DNA of 64,000 bases from Hydrogenophaga sp. (lineage in GTDB: Bacteria > Pseudomonadota > Gammaproteobacteria > Burkholderiales > Burkholderiaceae_C), in the NCBI GenBank assembly GCA_016741995.1, contig JACVCO010000011.1, forward strand, positions 1 through 64,000, given 5' to 3'. The notes under the pieces are model-generated. The model had not been told where the DNA came from and did not search any database. It saw nothing but the letters and a program-made list of their open reading frames with translations. The position numbers and the translations under genes were made by a program. Below, in pieces: positions 54,960 through 63,037 of the stretch (position 1 is the first letter of the stretch; each line of letters opens with the position of its first letter).

Positions 54960-57206
54960 ATGGCATCGCATGAACCGTGGCAGCAAGTCTGGGAACACCT
55001 TCCCGGCGTGGCAGCCCTGCTGTCGCGCACCGGCACGCCATTGGCCGCGACCACGGGCTGGGCTGCCCGCTGGGCATCGTTGACGCGCAACGCCGACTGG
55101 CGCACGGTGCTCGACGACGACAGCCGGTGCCGCCTGCTCGACGCCCTCGCCCGCGACCGGGATTTCGACATCCCGCTGGACGTGCTCGGTGGCCTCCATG
55201 ACCGCAGCCACTGGCGTTGCACGGGCTGGTGGGACAGCGATCGCCAGGCACATGCGTGCCAGTTCGCCGACGTCACCACCACCGAGGCACGCCGGCGGGC
55301 ATCGGGCGCCGTGAGCGAGCGCATCCACCTGCTGTTCGATCAGCTGCCGATGCAGGTGGCTTACTTCAGTCCACCCCCGTCCGCGCTCTGCCTGTTCGCC
55401 AACGACGGCTTCGCGCGCAGCATGGGCTTCGATCGACAGACCGTGGTCGGCCTGCCCGCCCGCGAGGTCTTGCGCCCGGAAGACCGCCAGCGGGTGAAGG
55501 AAATGCTGCCGCGCTACTGGGTGGGTGGCGAACGGGTGCACTTCGAACACAGCCGACGCGACTCACAAGGCCGCATGCGCCACTACGAAGTGTCCTGGGT
55601 GGCCGACCACGACGCCACGGGGCACACGCGCGGCACCTTCGTGCTGATGGCCGACGTGACCGAGCGGCACCTCGCAGAAGCGTCGCTGCGGGCGTCGGAA
55701 GAGCGCCTTGCCCGGTTTGTCGAGGCCAGCGCGGAAGGCGTCTTCGTCCACCGCGATGGCGTCATCATCGACGCCAACCCCGCCGCCTGCCGGCTGTTAT
55801 CGCTCCCCCACGAGGGATTGATCGGGCGTTCGGTGCTGTCGCTGCCCCCCGAGGCCCTGCGCGCGAGCTCGCACCTGCGCATCGACAGCGGCGCCGACGC
55901 ATTGATCGACACCGAGATGGTCGATGGCCGCGGGCAACTCATCGCGGTGGAACTGGTGGGGCGGCCCATGGGGCGCAAGGACGACCGCCGGCGCATGACC
56001 GTCATCCGCGACATGAGGGACCGGCAGGCGGCGCAGGCGCGCATCCACGCCCTCATCAAGGACCTGCGCTCCCAGAAGGACCGCGCCGAAGCCGCCGACC
56101 GCGCCAAGTCCGTCTTCCTCGCCGCCGCCAGCCACGACCTGCGCCAACCCATCCACGCCATGGGCCTGTTCCTCTCCGCCCTGCGCGCCATGGCTCAGAC
56201 CCCCTCCGCCGCCCACCAGCACGATCTCGCCGAGATCTGCCGGCGCATGCAGTCCTCCCTGGACGGCCTGGGCCAACTGCTCAACATGCTGCTCGACGTC
56301 TCCCGCCTGGACGCCAACGCCGTGCAGGTCCAGCCCGCTCCCACCTCGCTGACCCAGCTCTTCATCGAGATCGAGCAGGCCTTCGCCGACATCGCCCACG
56401 AGAAGGGCCTGCGCCTGCACGTCGCCCCCTGCTCGGCCTGGGTCCACACCGACGCCGCCGTGCTGCGCCGCATCCTCTCCAACCTCATGGCCAACGCCGT
56501 GCGCTACACCCCGCGCGGGCGCGTGCTGCTCGGCGCACGCCGCCGCCCGGGCCACATCGAGATCCAGGTCTGCGACAGCGGCATCGGCATCGCCCCCGAA
56601 CAGCTCGAGGCCATCTTCGAGGAGTTCTATCAGGTCGGCCAGTCGCGCGCCGGGCGCGACGAGGCCCACGGCCTGGGCCTGGGCCTGTCCATCGTCAAAC
56701 GCTCCGCCCGCCTCATCGGCGCCGAGCTGCACGTGCGCTCCTCCCCGGGGCGCGGCTCGCTCTTCAGCGTCAGCGTGCCCGCCTGCGCGCCACCCCCGCA
56801 CAACCCCTTCGAGGCCACCTCCCCCGCACCCTCCGCCCCCGGCCAGCGCAGCGTGCTCGTCATCGACGACGATCCTCACGTGCTCATGGGCATGCAGCAG
56901 TTGCTCCAGGTCTGGGGCCACCGCGTCTGGTGCGCCGCCAGCGCCGACGAGGCCGTCGTGCTCGCCATCGAGCACGCCGCACACATCGACCTGCTGCTCA
57001 GCGACTACCGCCTGGGCGGCAACACCACCGCCGTGCAGGCCATCGCCGCCGTGCACGCCTGCCTGGGCCGCTCCGTCCCCACCTTCATCCTCACCGGCGA
57101 CACCTCTCCACAGCGCATACAGGAAGCCTCCGAACTCGGCTTCCCCCTCCTGCACAAACCCGTCAACGCCAACGCCCTCCTCAACGCCATCGCCATCCCC
57201 GAATGA
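54960..57206 (+). CDS. PAS hybrid histidine kinase with C-terminal receiver
   Basis: A 748-residue cytoplasmic hybrid kinase. Domains: N-terminal region (1-115), PAS 1 (about 120-237), PAS 2 (about 247-355), coiled coil (360-385), HisKA with His392 (AAASHDLRQPIHAMG), HATPase_c (about 495-608: NLMANAVRYTPRG, DSGIGI, GLGLGLSIVKR), Pro-rich linker, and receiver (630-748) with SVLVIDDDPH, Asp682 (SDYRLGG) and Lys in HKPV. The receiver may relay or modulate autokinase. The probable output is the LuxR-type regulator at 52748. Codon use changes sharply from about 56041: Ser TCC, Leu CTC and Ala GCC dominate, suggesting a recombined 3' part. Confidence 0.9.
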   Translation: MASHEPWQQVWEHLPGVAALLSRTGTPLAATTGWAARWASLTRNADWRTVLDDDSRCRLLDALARDRDFDIPLDVLGGLHDRSHWRCTGWWDSDRQAHACQFADVTTTEARRRASGAVSERIHLLFDQLPMQVAYFSPPPSALCLFANDGFARSMGFDRQTVVGLPAREVLRPEDRQRVKEMLPRYWVGGERVHFEHSRRDSQGRMRHYEVSWVADHDATGHTRGTFVLMADVTERHLAEASLRASEERLARFVEASAEGVFVHRDGVIIDANPAACRLLSLPHEGLIGRSVLSLPPEALRASSHLRIDSGADALIDTEMVDGRGQLIAVELVGRPMGRKDDRRRMTVIRDMRDRQAAQARIHALIKDLRSQKDRAEAADRAKSVFLAAASHDLRQPIHAMGLFLSALRAMAQTPSAAHQHDLAEICRRMQSSLDGLGQLLNMLLDVSRLDANAVQVQPAPTSLTQLFIEIEQAFADIAHEKGLRLHVAPCSAWVHTDAAVLRRILSNLMANAVRYTPRGRVLLGARRRPGHIEIQVCDSGIGIAPEQLEAIFEEFYQVGQSRAGRDEAHGLGLGLSIVKRSARLIGAELHVRSSPGRGSLFSVSVPACAPPPHNPFEATSPAPSAPGQRSVLVIDDDPHVLMGMQQLLQVWGHRVWCAASADEAVVLAIEHAAHIDLLLSDYRLGGNTTAVQAIAAVHACLGRSVPTFILTGDTSPQRIQEASELGFPLLHKPVNANALLNAIAIPE

Positions 57207-57284
57207 GCAGCTCAGCACCCGCCGTATCCGCCGCTTCAGCCGCGCTGGCATGATCGCGCCTTCGCGCACGACGCCACCGGATCC

Positions 57285-57929
57285 ATGAACCAGCCCACCA
57301 AGCCCGCGCGGCGCCCGCGCCCCGCCGTGAAAACCCCGCCCGCCGCACCCCGCCACCCGCTCCTCGCGCAACTGGCCCAGTGGCACCCCGCGCTGTTCGG
57401 CGAAGAAGCGCGGCCGCTCAAGCGCGGCATCTATGAAGACCTGCTGGCCGCGCACAGCGAAACGGTGCCGGCCGACGACCTGAAAGCCGCGCTCGTGCTG
57501 CACACGCGCAGCACGCGCTACTTGAACGCCCTGGCCTCGGGCCAGCCGCGGCGTGGCCTCGACGGGCAGGCCGTGGAGCCCGTGGCGCCGGACCAGCGCT
57601 TCCATGCCATCGTCGAGGTGCACCGCCGCCGTCAGCAGCGCAGCACCGACGACATGAAACCCCAGTTGCAGCAACGCATCGCGCGGGCGTTCGAGGCCAG
57701 CGGGCTGGGCCGCGAGGCCTACGCCGTGCTGGTGCGCGGGCGCGACGAAGCGATCAATGCCATCACGGAGGCCGTGCTCGACGAGGCCGGTGCCCGCCTG
57801 GCGCGAGAGGCCGCCTTGCTGCGGGCGTTCGAGGCCAGTGGCCAGGAACTCGCGGCCTTTGCAAGCGGCTACGGCCTGGCGGTGGACGACGCGCGCCGCA
57901 TGCTCGATCGCGCGCGCCAGCGACGCTGA
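57285..57929 (+). CDS. ProQ/FinO family RNA-binding protein
   Basis: A 214-residue protein. A basic Pro/Ala-rich N-terminus (about 1-20) precedes a ProQ/FinO domain (about 22-115): LLAQLAQWHPALFGEEARPLKRGIYEDLLA, ALVLHTRSTRYLNALASGQPRRGLDG. The C-terminal 100 residues are helical and charged. ProQ/FinO proteins are RNA chaperones that bind structured 3' ends of sRNAs and mRNAs. The arrangement is typical of betaproteobacterial ProQ homologues. It stands alone between the hybrid kinase and the convergent FIST gene. Confidence 0.87.
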   Translation: MNQPTKPARRPRPAVKTPPAAPRHPLLAQLAQWHPALFGEEARPLKRGIYEDLLAAHSETVPADDLKAALVLHTRSTRYLNALASGQPRRGLDGQAVEPVAPDQRFHAIVEVHRRRQQRSTDDMKPQLQQRIARAFEASGLGREAYAVLVRGRDEAINAITEAVLDEAGARLAREAALLRAFEASGQELAAFASGYGLAVDDARRMLDRARQRR

Positions 57930-57938
57930 GCCCGCCGC

Positions 57939-59231
57939 TCAGGCAGGCCGCGTGAACACCGTGAGCACGCCGGTGTAACCGTAGAGCCGGTGGTGCGCGA
58001 TCTCGCCACCGGCAAAGAAGCCCACCAACGGCACATCGCCCAGCGCGTGCCGCACGATCTGCAGCTCCGCGCTCGGCCCACCGAAGTGCGGGCCGCCGCG
58101 CCCCGCGCAGCTCACGTACACCGCCCCCGCGATGGTGCGGGCCGGCCGCGGCACGGTCTCGACATCGTCCGCCGCCGCACCGATCAGCGCTTCCTCGGGC
58201 TCGAGCTCTTCGCGCACCTCGGCGCACACGCGCACGAGGTCGGCGCGCGCGGCCTGCACGTGGCGTTCACAGAAAGCCAGGCGCGTGCCCGTGGGCGCGA
58301 GATCGGCGATCGCCACGCCACGGCGGGCCGGATCGAGACCGATGAGGTGGCGCACGATGACCTCGTGACCGAAGGCACCCCGCTGGCGTGCGGTTTCGCC
58401 GTCGCGGGGCAAGGCGCCGTCGGCCTCGGGCCGCGTGAGGCCCACCAGCGTGTTGCGCAGGCGCGGCATGGCGTGCTCGGGGTGGTCGAGCGAGATCCGC
58501 AGCTCGCGCAGCAGCACGTCCAGCGCGGGCTCGTCATCGAGCCGCAACACCAGGTTGCCATCGGCCTCGGTGACGAGGTGCTCGCGCGCAACAGGCTGCG
58601 CGCCCTGCGTGACACGCGAGACCATGCCCACGCCCTGCGCAAAGGCCACGCCACTGAGCCCGCCATGGAACACACCACTGGCGGCGCCCTGACCACTGAG
58701 GGTGCCCGCGCTGCCGAGCGCGAACTGCACCGTGGGCCCGCGGCTGCCGGCCAGACCGCCGAACAGGTAACCGCTGCCGGTGCGTTCGGCCATTTCGTGG
58801 ATGAGTTCGGGGAGTTCGGGGGTGGCGCCGTCGGCGTGCACGAGCGCGGTGTGGGCGGAAAAGCCGTCACCGGCCCCGGCGCGGCCGCTCACCGACAGCG
58901 GCGCGACGCCGCTGAACACGCGGTACTGGTCGGGGCTGAGGTCGCACAGCATCACCGACAGCGCGGGCTCGTCGAAGTACTCCACGTTGTTCGCCGACAC
59001 GCCCACGCCCACGGTGCCCGCCCAGTCGGTGACCTCGGGCAGTTCGGCGCTGAAGCATTCGAGGATGGCCTCGGCCTCGCTGGCGTAGTGGTCGGTGATG
59101 TAGATCAGGCCCAACGATGGCTGGGCCGCGTGATCGGGCAAGGCCATCTGGGCACGCAACTGCGCCACCACCATGGCCGCGGCCATGCGCCACTGCGGGT
59201 GGGTGGCGTGGGCGTGGGGAAAACGTTTCAT
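57939..59231 (-). CDS. FIST domain sensory protein
   Basis: A 430-residue soluble protein with FIST_N (about 45-230: LGLIYITDHYASEAEAILECFSAELP, GTVGVGVSANNVEYFDEPAL, YLFGGLAGSRG) and FIST_C (about 245-420: MPRLRNTLVGLTRP, HHRLYGYTGVLTVF). FIST proteins are predicted small-ligand sensors, often next to signalling genes; ligands, possibly amino acids, are not established. The ATG at 59231 overlaps the stop of the PhaM-like gene by 4 nt, so the two are translationally coupled, an unusual partnership. Confidence 0.88.
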   Translation of the reverse strand: MKRFPHAHATHPQWRMAAAMVVAQLRAQMALPDHAAQPSLGLIYITDHYASEAEAILECFSAELPEVTDWAGTVGVGVSANNVEYFDEPALSVMLCDLSPDQYRVFSGVAPLSVSGRAGAGDGFSAHTALVHADGATPELPELIHEMAERTGSGYLFGGLAGSRGPTVQFALGSAGTLSGQGAASGVFHGGLSGVAFAQGVGMVSRVTQGAQPVAREHLVTEADGNLVLRLDDEPALDVLLRELRISLDHPEHAMPRLRNTLVGLTRPEADGALPRDGETARQRGAFGHEVIVRHLIGLDPARRGVAIADLAPTGTRLAFCERHVQAARADLVRVCAEVREELEPEEALIGAAADDVETVPRPARTIAGAVYVSCAGRGGPHFGGPSAELQIVRHALGDVPLVGFFAGGEIAHHRLYGYTGVLTVFTRPA

Positions 59232-60091
59232 CGGGTTGAGCGGGCGCCGGCCTTGCGGCGCGGCGCGGTTTTCTTCACAGCGGACGCGGGAGCAGGTGCC
59301 AGTGCGCGGGCCGCGGCACGGCCAGCACCGGCCGCCGCCCCCACGCCGCGCCCCACCGTGCCGGCGGCCTTGCGCGCGGCCTGGCCGGCCAGGCCGGTGG
59401 CGGTTTTCACGGCGGCGCCACTCAGGCCGCTGGCGACCTGCCGCGTGGTGTCGAGTGCGGTCTGCTTCGCGGCGTCCTTCATCGCATTGGCGGCGATCTG
59501 CTGGAACTGCTGCGACAGCGCCCCCCACCACTGCACCGGGTCGACCACACCGGCCGCGGGCAGCGGGGCGGAAGCGGTCTTCGCCTTCGCGGTCTTTCGG
59601 GCGGCGGGCTTGCGCGGCTTGCGGGCCGGCTGGGCAGGGACAGGGTCAGGTGCAACTGCCGCCGGGTTGCCGTAGGTTCGTGGCGGGATCTCCAGCCCGG
59701 CGAACTTGCTCGACGACGCGGGGGCTGCCGCGAGCCCGGCCATGGTGTCGGCGGCCTTGATCTTGAGCGCGTTGGCCACATCGCCCATGCTGAAGTTCAT
59801 GGTCTTGAGCGTGGAGAGCGTCATCTTCTGCACCTCGAGCGCCTGGATCGTGGCGCCCAGGGCCTTGGCGTTCTGATCGAGCCAGAAATGCACCGCCCTG
59901 AGCTCTTCGATGCGCTTTTCGAGCTCTTCGACATTGAAGGTGGGCGCGACCCAGTTGCTGAGGTTGGGCAACTGCGGAATGTTCTGCCCGATGCCCTGCG
60001 CGATACCGCCGGCGGCCTGCGAGGCCAGGTTCTGCAGGAACTCGAAACCCGGCACGAACTTGCCGAATCCACTGGCCGACGCATCGCTCAT
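59228..60091 (-). CDS. PhaM-like polyhydroxyalkanoate granule protein
   Basis: A 287-residue protein. Its N-terminal part matches the PhaM family: FVPGFEFLQNLASQAAGG, then VEELEKRIEELRAVHFWLDQNAKAL and TIQALEVQKMTLSTLKTM. The C-terminal half is rich in Lys/Ala/Pro, resembling histone H1-like tails. In Ralstonia PhaM activates PHB synthase and links granules to the nucleoid through such a tail. The neighbouring enoyl-CoA hydratase (25 nt upstream) and acyl metabolism genes agree with a lipid-storage role. The link to the coupled FIST gene is unexplained. Confidence 0.78.
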   Translation of the reverse strand: MSDASASGFGKFVPGFEFLQNLASQAAGGIAQGIGQNIPQLPNLSNWVAPTFNVEELEKRIEELRAVHFWLDQNAKALGATIQALEVQKMTLSTLKTMNFSMGDVANALKIKAADTMAGLAAAPASSSKFAGLEIPPRTYGNPAAVAPDPVPAQPARKPRKPAARKTAKAKTASAPLPAAGVVDPVQWWGALSQQFQQIAANAMKDAAKQTALDTTRQVASGLSGAAVKTATGLAGQAARKAAGTVGRGVGAAAGAGRAAARALAPAPASAVKKTAPRRKAGARSTR

Positions 60092-60116
60092 CGCGTTCTC
60101 CTCAAGGGCTTCGAAG

Positions 60117-60959
60117 TCAGCCGTCGACGCCGTAACGCGGCGCGCGACGCTCGCGCAAGGATGCCACACCTTCGCGCACATCGGGTCCGGCAAAACCCAT
60201 GAATTCGAGCGCGAGCGAGGTGTCGAAGCTCGGGCCGGCCTGGCGCAGCCAGTTGTTGAGCGAGTACTTGGTCCAGCGGATCGCGCTGGCGCTGCCGCTG
60301 GCGAGGCGGTCGGCCACCTCGTAGGCCTTGGCCAGCAGTTGCTCGTCGTCCACCACCAGCGAGACCAGGCCGATGCGCTCGGCCTCTTCGCCGCTGATGG
60401 CGTCGCACAGCATGAGGTAGTACTTGGCCTTGGCCATGCCGCACAGCAACGGCCACACGATGGCCGCGTGATCGCCCGCGGCCACGCCCAGGCGCGTGTG
60501 GCCATCGACGATCTTGGCGCTGCGCGCGGCGATCGAGATGTCGGCCAGCAGACCGGCCACCAGGCCCGCGCCCACCGCCGGGCCGTGCATCGCACTCACG
60601 ATGGGCTTGTCGCAGTTGATGACGTTGTAGACCAGATCGCGCGCTTCCTTCCAGACGCGGTTGCGCACCTCGAAATCGGTCGCCATGTCCTGCACCAGCG
60701 CCAGATCGCCCCCACCCGAGAAGCCCATGCCGCTGCCGCGCAGCACGGCCGCGCGCACGCTGTCGTCGCGGCCCACGTCGCGCCAGATCTCGCTCAGCTC
60801 CCAGTGGCCTTCGTGCCCTGCGGTGGGCAGCTTGCCGTTGCCACCGGGGCCATCGGCGCGCATGCGGATGTCGAGCACGCAGGGCGTGCCGTTCACCAGC
60901 GGGCCGCGGCGGGTGATCTCAAGCGTCTGGTAGCGGGTGTAGTCGATGGGCGCGGTCAT
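60117..60959 (-). CDS. enoyl-CoA hydratase/isomerase family protein
   Basis: A 280-residue crotonase-fold protein. The oxyanion-hole segments are [17 protein letters not shown] and [30 protein letters not shown]. The acidic catalytic position lies in [20 protein letters not shown], where Asp replaces the usual Glu pattern, so classical hydratase chemistry is not assured; other crotonase reactions are possible. It follows the fumarylacetoacetate hydrolase-family gene by 81 nt on the same strand and precedes the PhaM-like gene, probably one operon. GAGGAGACCGTGC precedes the ATG. Confidence 0.87.
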   Translation of the reverse strand: MTAPIDYTRYQTLEITRRGPLVNGTPCVLDIRMRADGPGGNGKLPTAGHEGHWELSEIWRDVGRDDSVRAAVLRGSGMGFSGGGDLALVQDMATDFEVRNRVWKEARDLVYNVINCDKPIVSAMHGPAVGAGLVAGLLADISIAARSAKIVDGHTRLGVAAGDHAAIVWPLLCGMAKAKYYLMLCDAISGEEAERIGLVSLVVDDEQLLAKAYEVADRLASGSASAIRWTKYSLNNWLRQAGPSFDTSLALEFMGFAGPDVREGVASLRERRAPRYGVDG

Positions 60960-61040
60960 GCACGGTCTCCTCGGTTTGTGATGTGAACCGATTCGATTGT
61001 GCGCGACCCATCGCCCCGGACGCCCGAGGCCGGGAAGGCC

Positions 61041-62054
61041 TCAGCCTTTGGCCAGCGGTGCAATCTTCTGGTCGATCGCGCCGAACACGCTCTGGCCGTC
61101 CTTGCCCTTCATCTCGATGCGGATGGTGTCGCCGAACTTCATGAAGGCGGTCGAGGGCTTGCCATCGAGGATGGTTTCGATCGCGCGCTTCTCGGCGATG
61201 CAGCTGTAGCCCTTGGGCCATTCCTGGCGGCCGTCCACCGTCACCGCCTTGTTGCTCACGGTGCCACTGCCCACGATGGAGCCCGCGCGCACGTTGCGCG
61301 TCTTGGTGATGTGGGCGATGAGCTGGCCGAAGTGGAAGGTCATCTCGGGGCCGGCCTCGCACATGCCGACCTTGCGGCCGTTCCAGGTGCTCTGCAGCGT
61401 GAGGTGCACGCGCCCGCCCTGCCAGGCATCGCCCAGCTCGTCGGGGGTGATGGCCACGGGGCTGAAGGCCGTGGCCGGTTTGCTCTGGAAGAAACCGAAG
61501 CCCTTGCCGAGCTCGGCAGGGATCAGGTTGCGCAGCGACACGTCGTTGGCCAGCATCAGCAGGCGCACGCCTTCCAGCGCCTGCTCGGGCGTGGCGGTCA
61601 TGGGCACGTCGCCGGTGACCACCGCGATCTCGGCCTCGAAGTCGATGCCGAAGTCCTCGCTCGGGCAGATCACGTCATCGGTGGGGCCGATGAAATCGTC
61701 GCTGCCGCCCTGGTACATCAGCGGGTCTTCGTAGAAGCTGTGCGGCACCTCGGAGTTGCGCGCCGCGCGCACCAGCTCCACGTGGTTGATATAGGCCGAG
61801 CCGTCGGCCCACTGGTAAGCGCGCGGCAGCGGTGCCATGCACATGGCCGGATCGAACGGAAACGCATGGCGCGCCTTGCCCTGGTTCAGGGTCACGTACA
61901 GGTCCTGCAGCTGCGGCGCGATGAAGTTCCAGTCGTCCAGTGCGCGCTGCAGGGTGTTCGCAATGCCGGTCGCATAATGGGCCGTGCTCAGGTCGCGCGA
62001 GACCACCACCAGTTGTCCGTCGCGCGAGCCGTCCTTGTAGGTGGCGAGTTTCAT
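61041..62054 (-). CDS. fumarylacetoacetate hydrolase family protein
   Basis: A 337-residue enzyme of the FAH superfamily, which cleaves or decarboxylates acylpyruvates and related 2-oxo acids using a divalent metal. The FAH domain spans about 85-335: DFEAEIAVVTGDVPMTA with the acidic metal ligands, LMLANDVSLRNLIP, FFQSKPATAFSPVAITPDELG and GSGTVSNKAV. It is related to the fungal-type FAH used in homogentisate breakdown, but without maiA or hmgA neighbours the substrate is undetermined. Divergent from an IclR regulator with a dyad between them; AGGAGAACGGC precedes the ATG. Confidence 0.9.
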   Translation of the reverse strand: MKLATYKDGSRDGQLVVVSRDLSTAHYATGIANTLQRALDDWNFIAPQLQDLYVTLNQGKARHAFPFDPAMCMAPLPRAYQWADGSAYINHVELVRAARNSEVPHSFYEDPLMYQGGSDDFIGPTDDVICPSEDFGIDFEAEIAVVTGDVPMTATPEQALEGVRLLMLANDVSLRNLIPAELGKGFGFFQSKPATAFSPVAITPDELGDAWQGGRVHLTLQSTWNGRKVGMCEAGPEMTFHFGQLIAHITKTRNVRAGSIVGSGTVSNKAVTVDGRQEWPKGYSCIAEKRAIETILDGKPSTAFMKFGDTIRIEMKGKDGQSVFGAIDQKIAPLAKG

Positions 62055-62132
62055 GCCGTTCTCCTGCTGCCTGTTGAATGACCGTTTGGGTGAGATGGTG
62101 CCCCGCTCGATTCGGGAACATAATTACGAATA

Positions 62133-62147
62133 GTGAAATCCATTCAC
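62133..62147. promoter_or_regulatory. dyad GTGAA-ATCCA-TTCAC in FAH/IclR divergent region
   Basis: Perfect 5-bp inverted repeat with 5-nt spacer ending 2 nt before the IclR ATG, in an AT-rich stretch that also has TTCG-N12-CGAA (62111-62130). Candidate IclR autoregulatory site. Confidence 0.45.
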
Positions 62148-62149
62148 CT

Positions 62150-63037
62150 ATGCGTAAGCGCGAGATTCTAGACCAAAGCCCGAACGACGACAGCGACGAT
62201 GCCGAGCCCCAGCGCGCCGGCATCCAGTCGGTCGAGGTCGGCTTCGAGCTGTTGCAGGCCATGTCGCAGGCCGATGGCCCGCTGATGCTGCGCGACCTCG
62301 CCGCCGCGGCGGGCATGAGCGCGGCCAAGGCACACCGCTATCTGGTGAGTTTTCAGCGCCTGGGCCTGGTGGCGCAAGACCCGTTGAGCACGCGATACGA
62401 CCTCGGGCCGGCCGCACTGCGCCTGGGGCTCGCGAGCCTGGCGCGCGTCGACGCGGTGAAGCTCGCGCGTGAGCGTGTCGCTGATCTGCTGCAGGAAACC
62501 GGGCACACAGTGGCCATCGCTGTCTGGGGCAACCAGGGCCCGACCATGGTGCACTGGGCCGAGGCACCGCAGGTGATGCCCGTGACCCTGCGCCTGGGCG
62601 ACGTGATGCCCCTGCTCTCCTCGGCCACCGGCCGCTGCTTCGCGGCCTTCATGGGCGGCGAGGGCCGCGATGCGCAACGCCTGACCGCCATGACGCGCGA
62701 GGAACTCGCGCGCCTGAAAAAGCTGCCGCGCCACGACGGCTTCACGGCCGAAGACCTGCCGCAAAGCCAGGCCGAGGTGCAGGCCATGCTGACCGAGGTG
62801 CGCCAGCGCGGCGTGGCGCGCGTGGTGCACAGCCTGCTCCCCGGTGTGGGCGGCTTCTGTGCACCGGTGTTCGACGCGCAAGGCCACCTGGCGTTGGGCA
62901 TGGTGGTGCTGGGCTGGGTGGCCACGCTCGACACCGACTGGGCCGGCGTGCCCGCCACCGCGTTGCTGCGCACCACCCGTCGGCTCAGCGCCGACCTCGG
63001 GCACCCGGGCGCCACAGCCAGGTCGCAGAGGGCATGA
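62150..63037 (+). CDS. IclR family transcriptional regulator
   Basis: A 295-residue regulator. An acidic N-terminal tail (about 1-22) precedes the winged helix (GIQSVEVGFELLQAMSQADGPLMLRDLAAAAGMSAAKAHRYLVSFQRLGLV) and the IclR effector domain (about 105-285: LLQETGHTVAIAVWGNQGPTMVHW, LLSSATGRCFAAFM, GVARVVHSLLPGVGGFCAPVFD). It most likely controls the divergent FAH-family/enoyl-CoA hydratase genes through the dyad at 62133. The ATG at 62150 is chosen; a longer frame is possible. The stop overlaps the DUF3108 start by 4 nt. Confidence 0.9.
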   Translation: MRKREILDQSPNDDSDDAEPQRAGIQSVEVGFELLQAMSQADGPLMLRDLAAAAGMSAAKAHRYLVSFQRLGLVAQDPLSTRYDLGPAALRLGLASLARVDAVKLARERVADLLQETGHTVAIAVWGNQGPTMVHWAEAPQVMPVTLRLGDVMPLLSSATGRCFAAFMGGEGRDAQRLTAMTREELARLKKLPRHDGFTAEDLPQSQAEVQAMLTEVRQRGVARVVHSLLPGVGGFCAPVFDAQGHLALGMVVLGWVATLDTDWAGVPATALLRTTRRLSADLGHPGATARSQRA

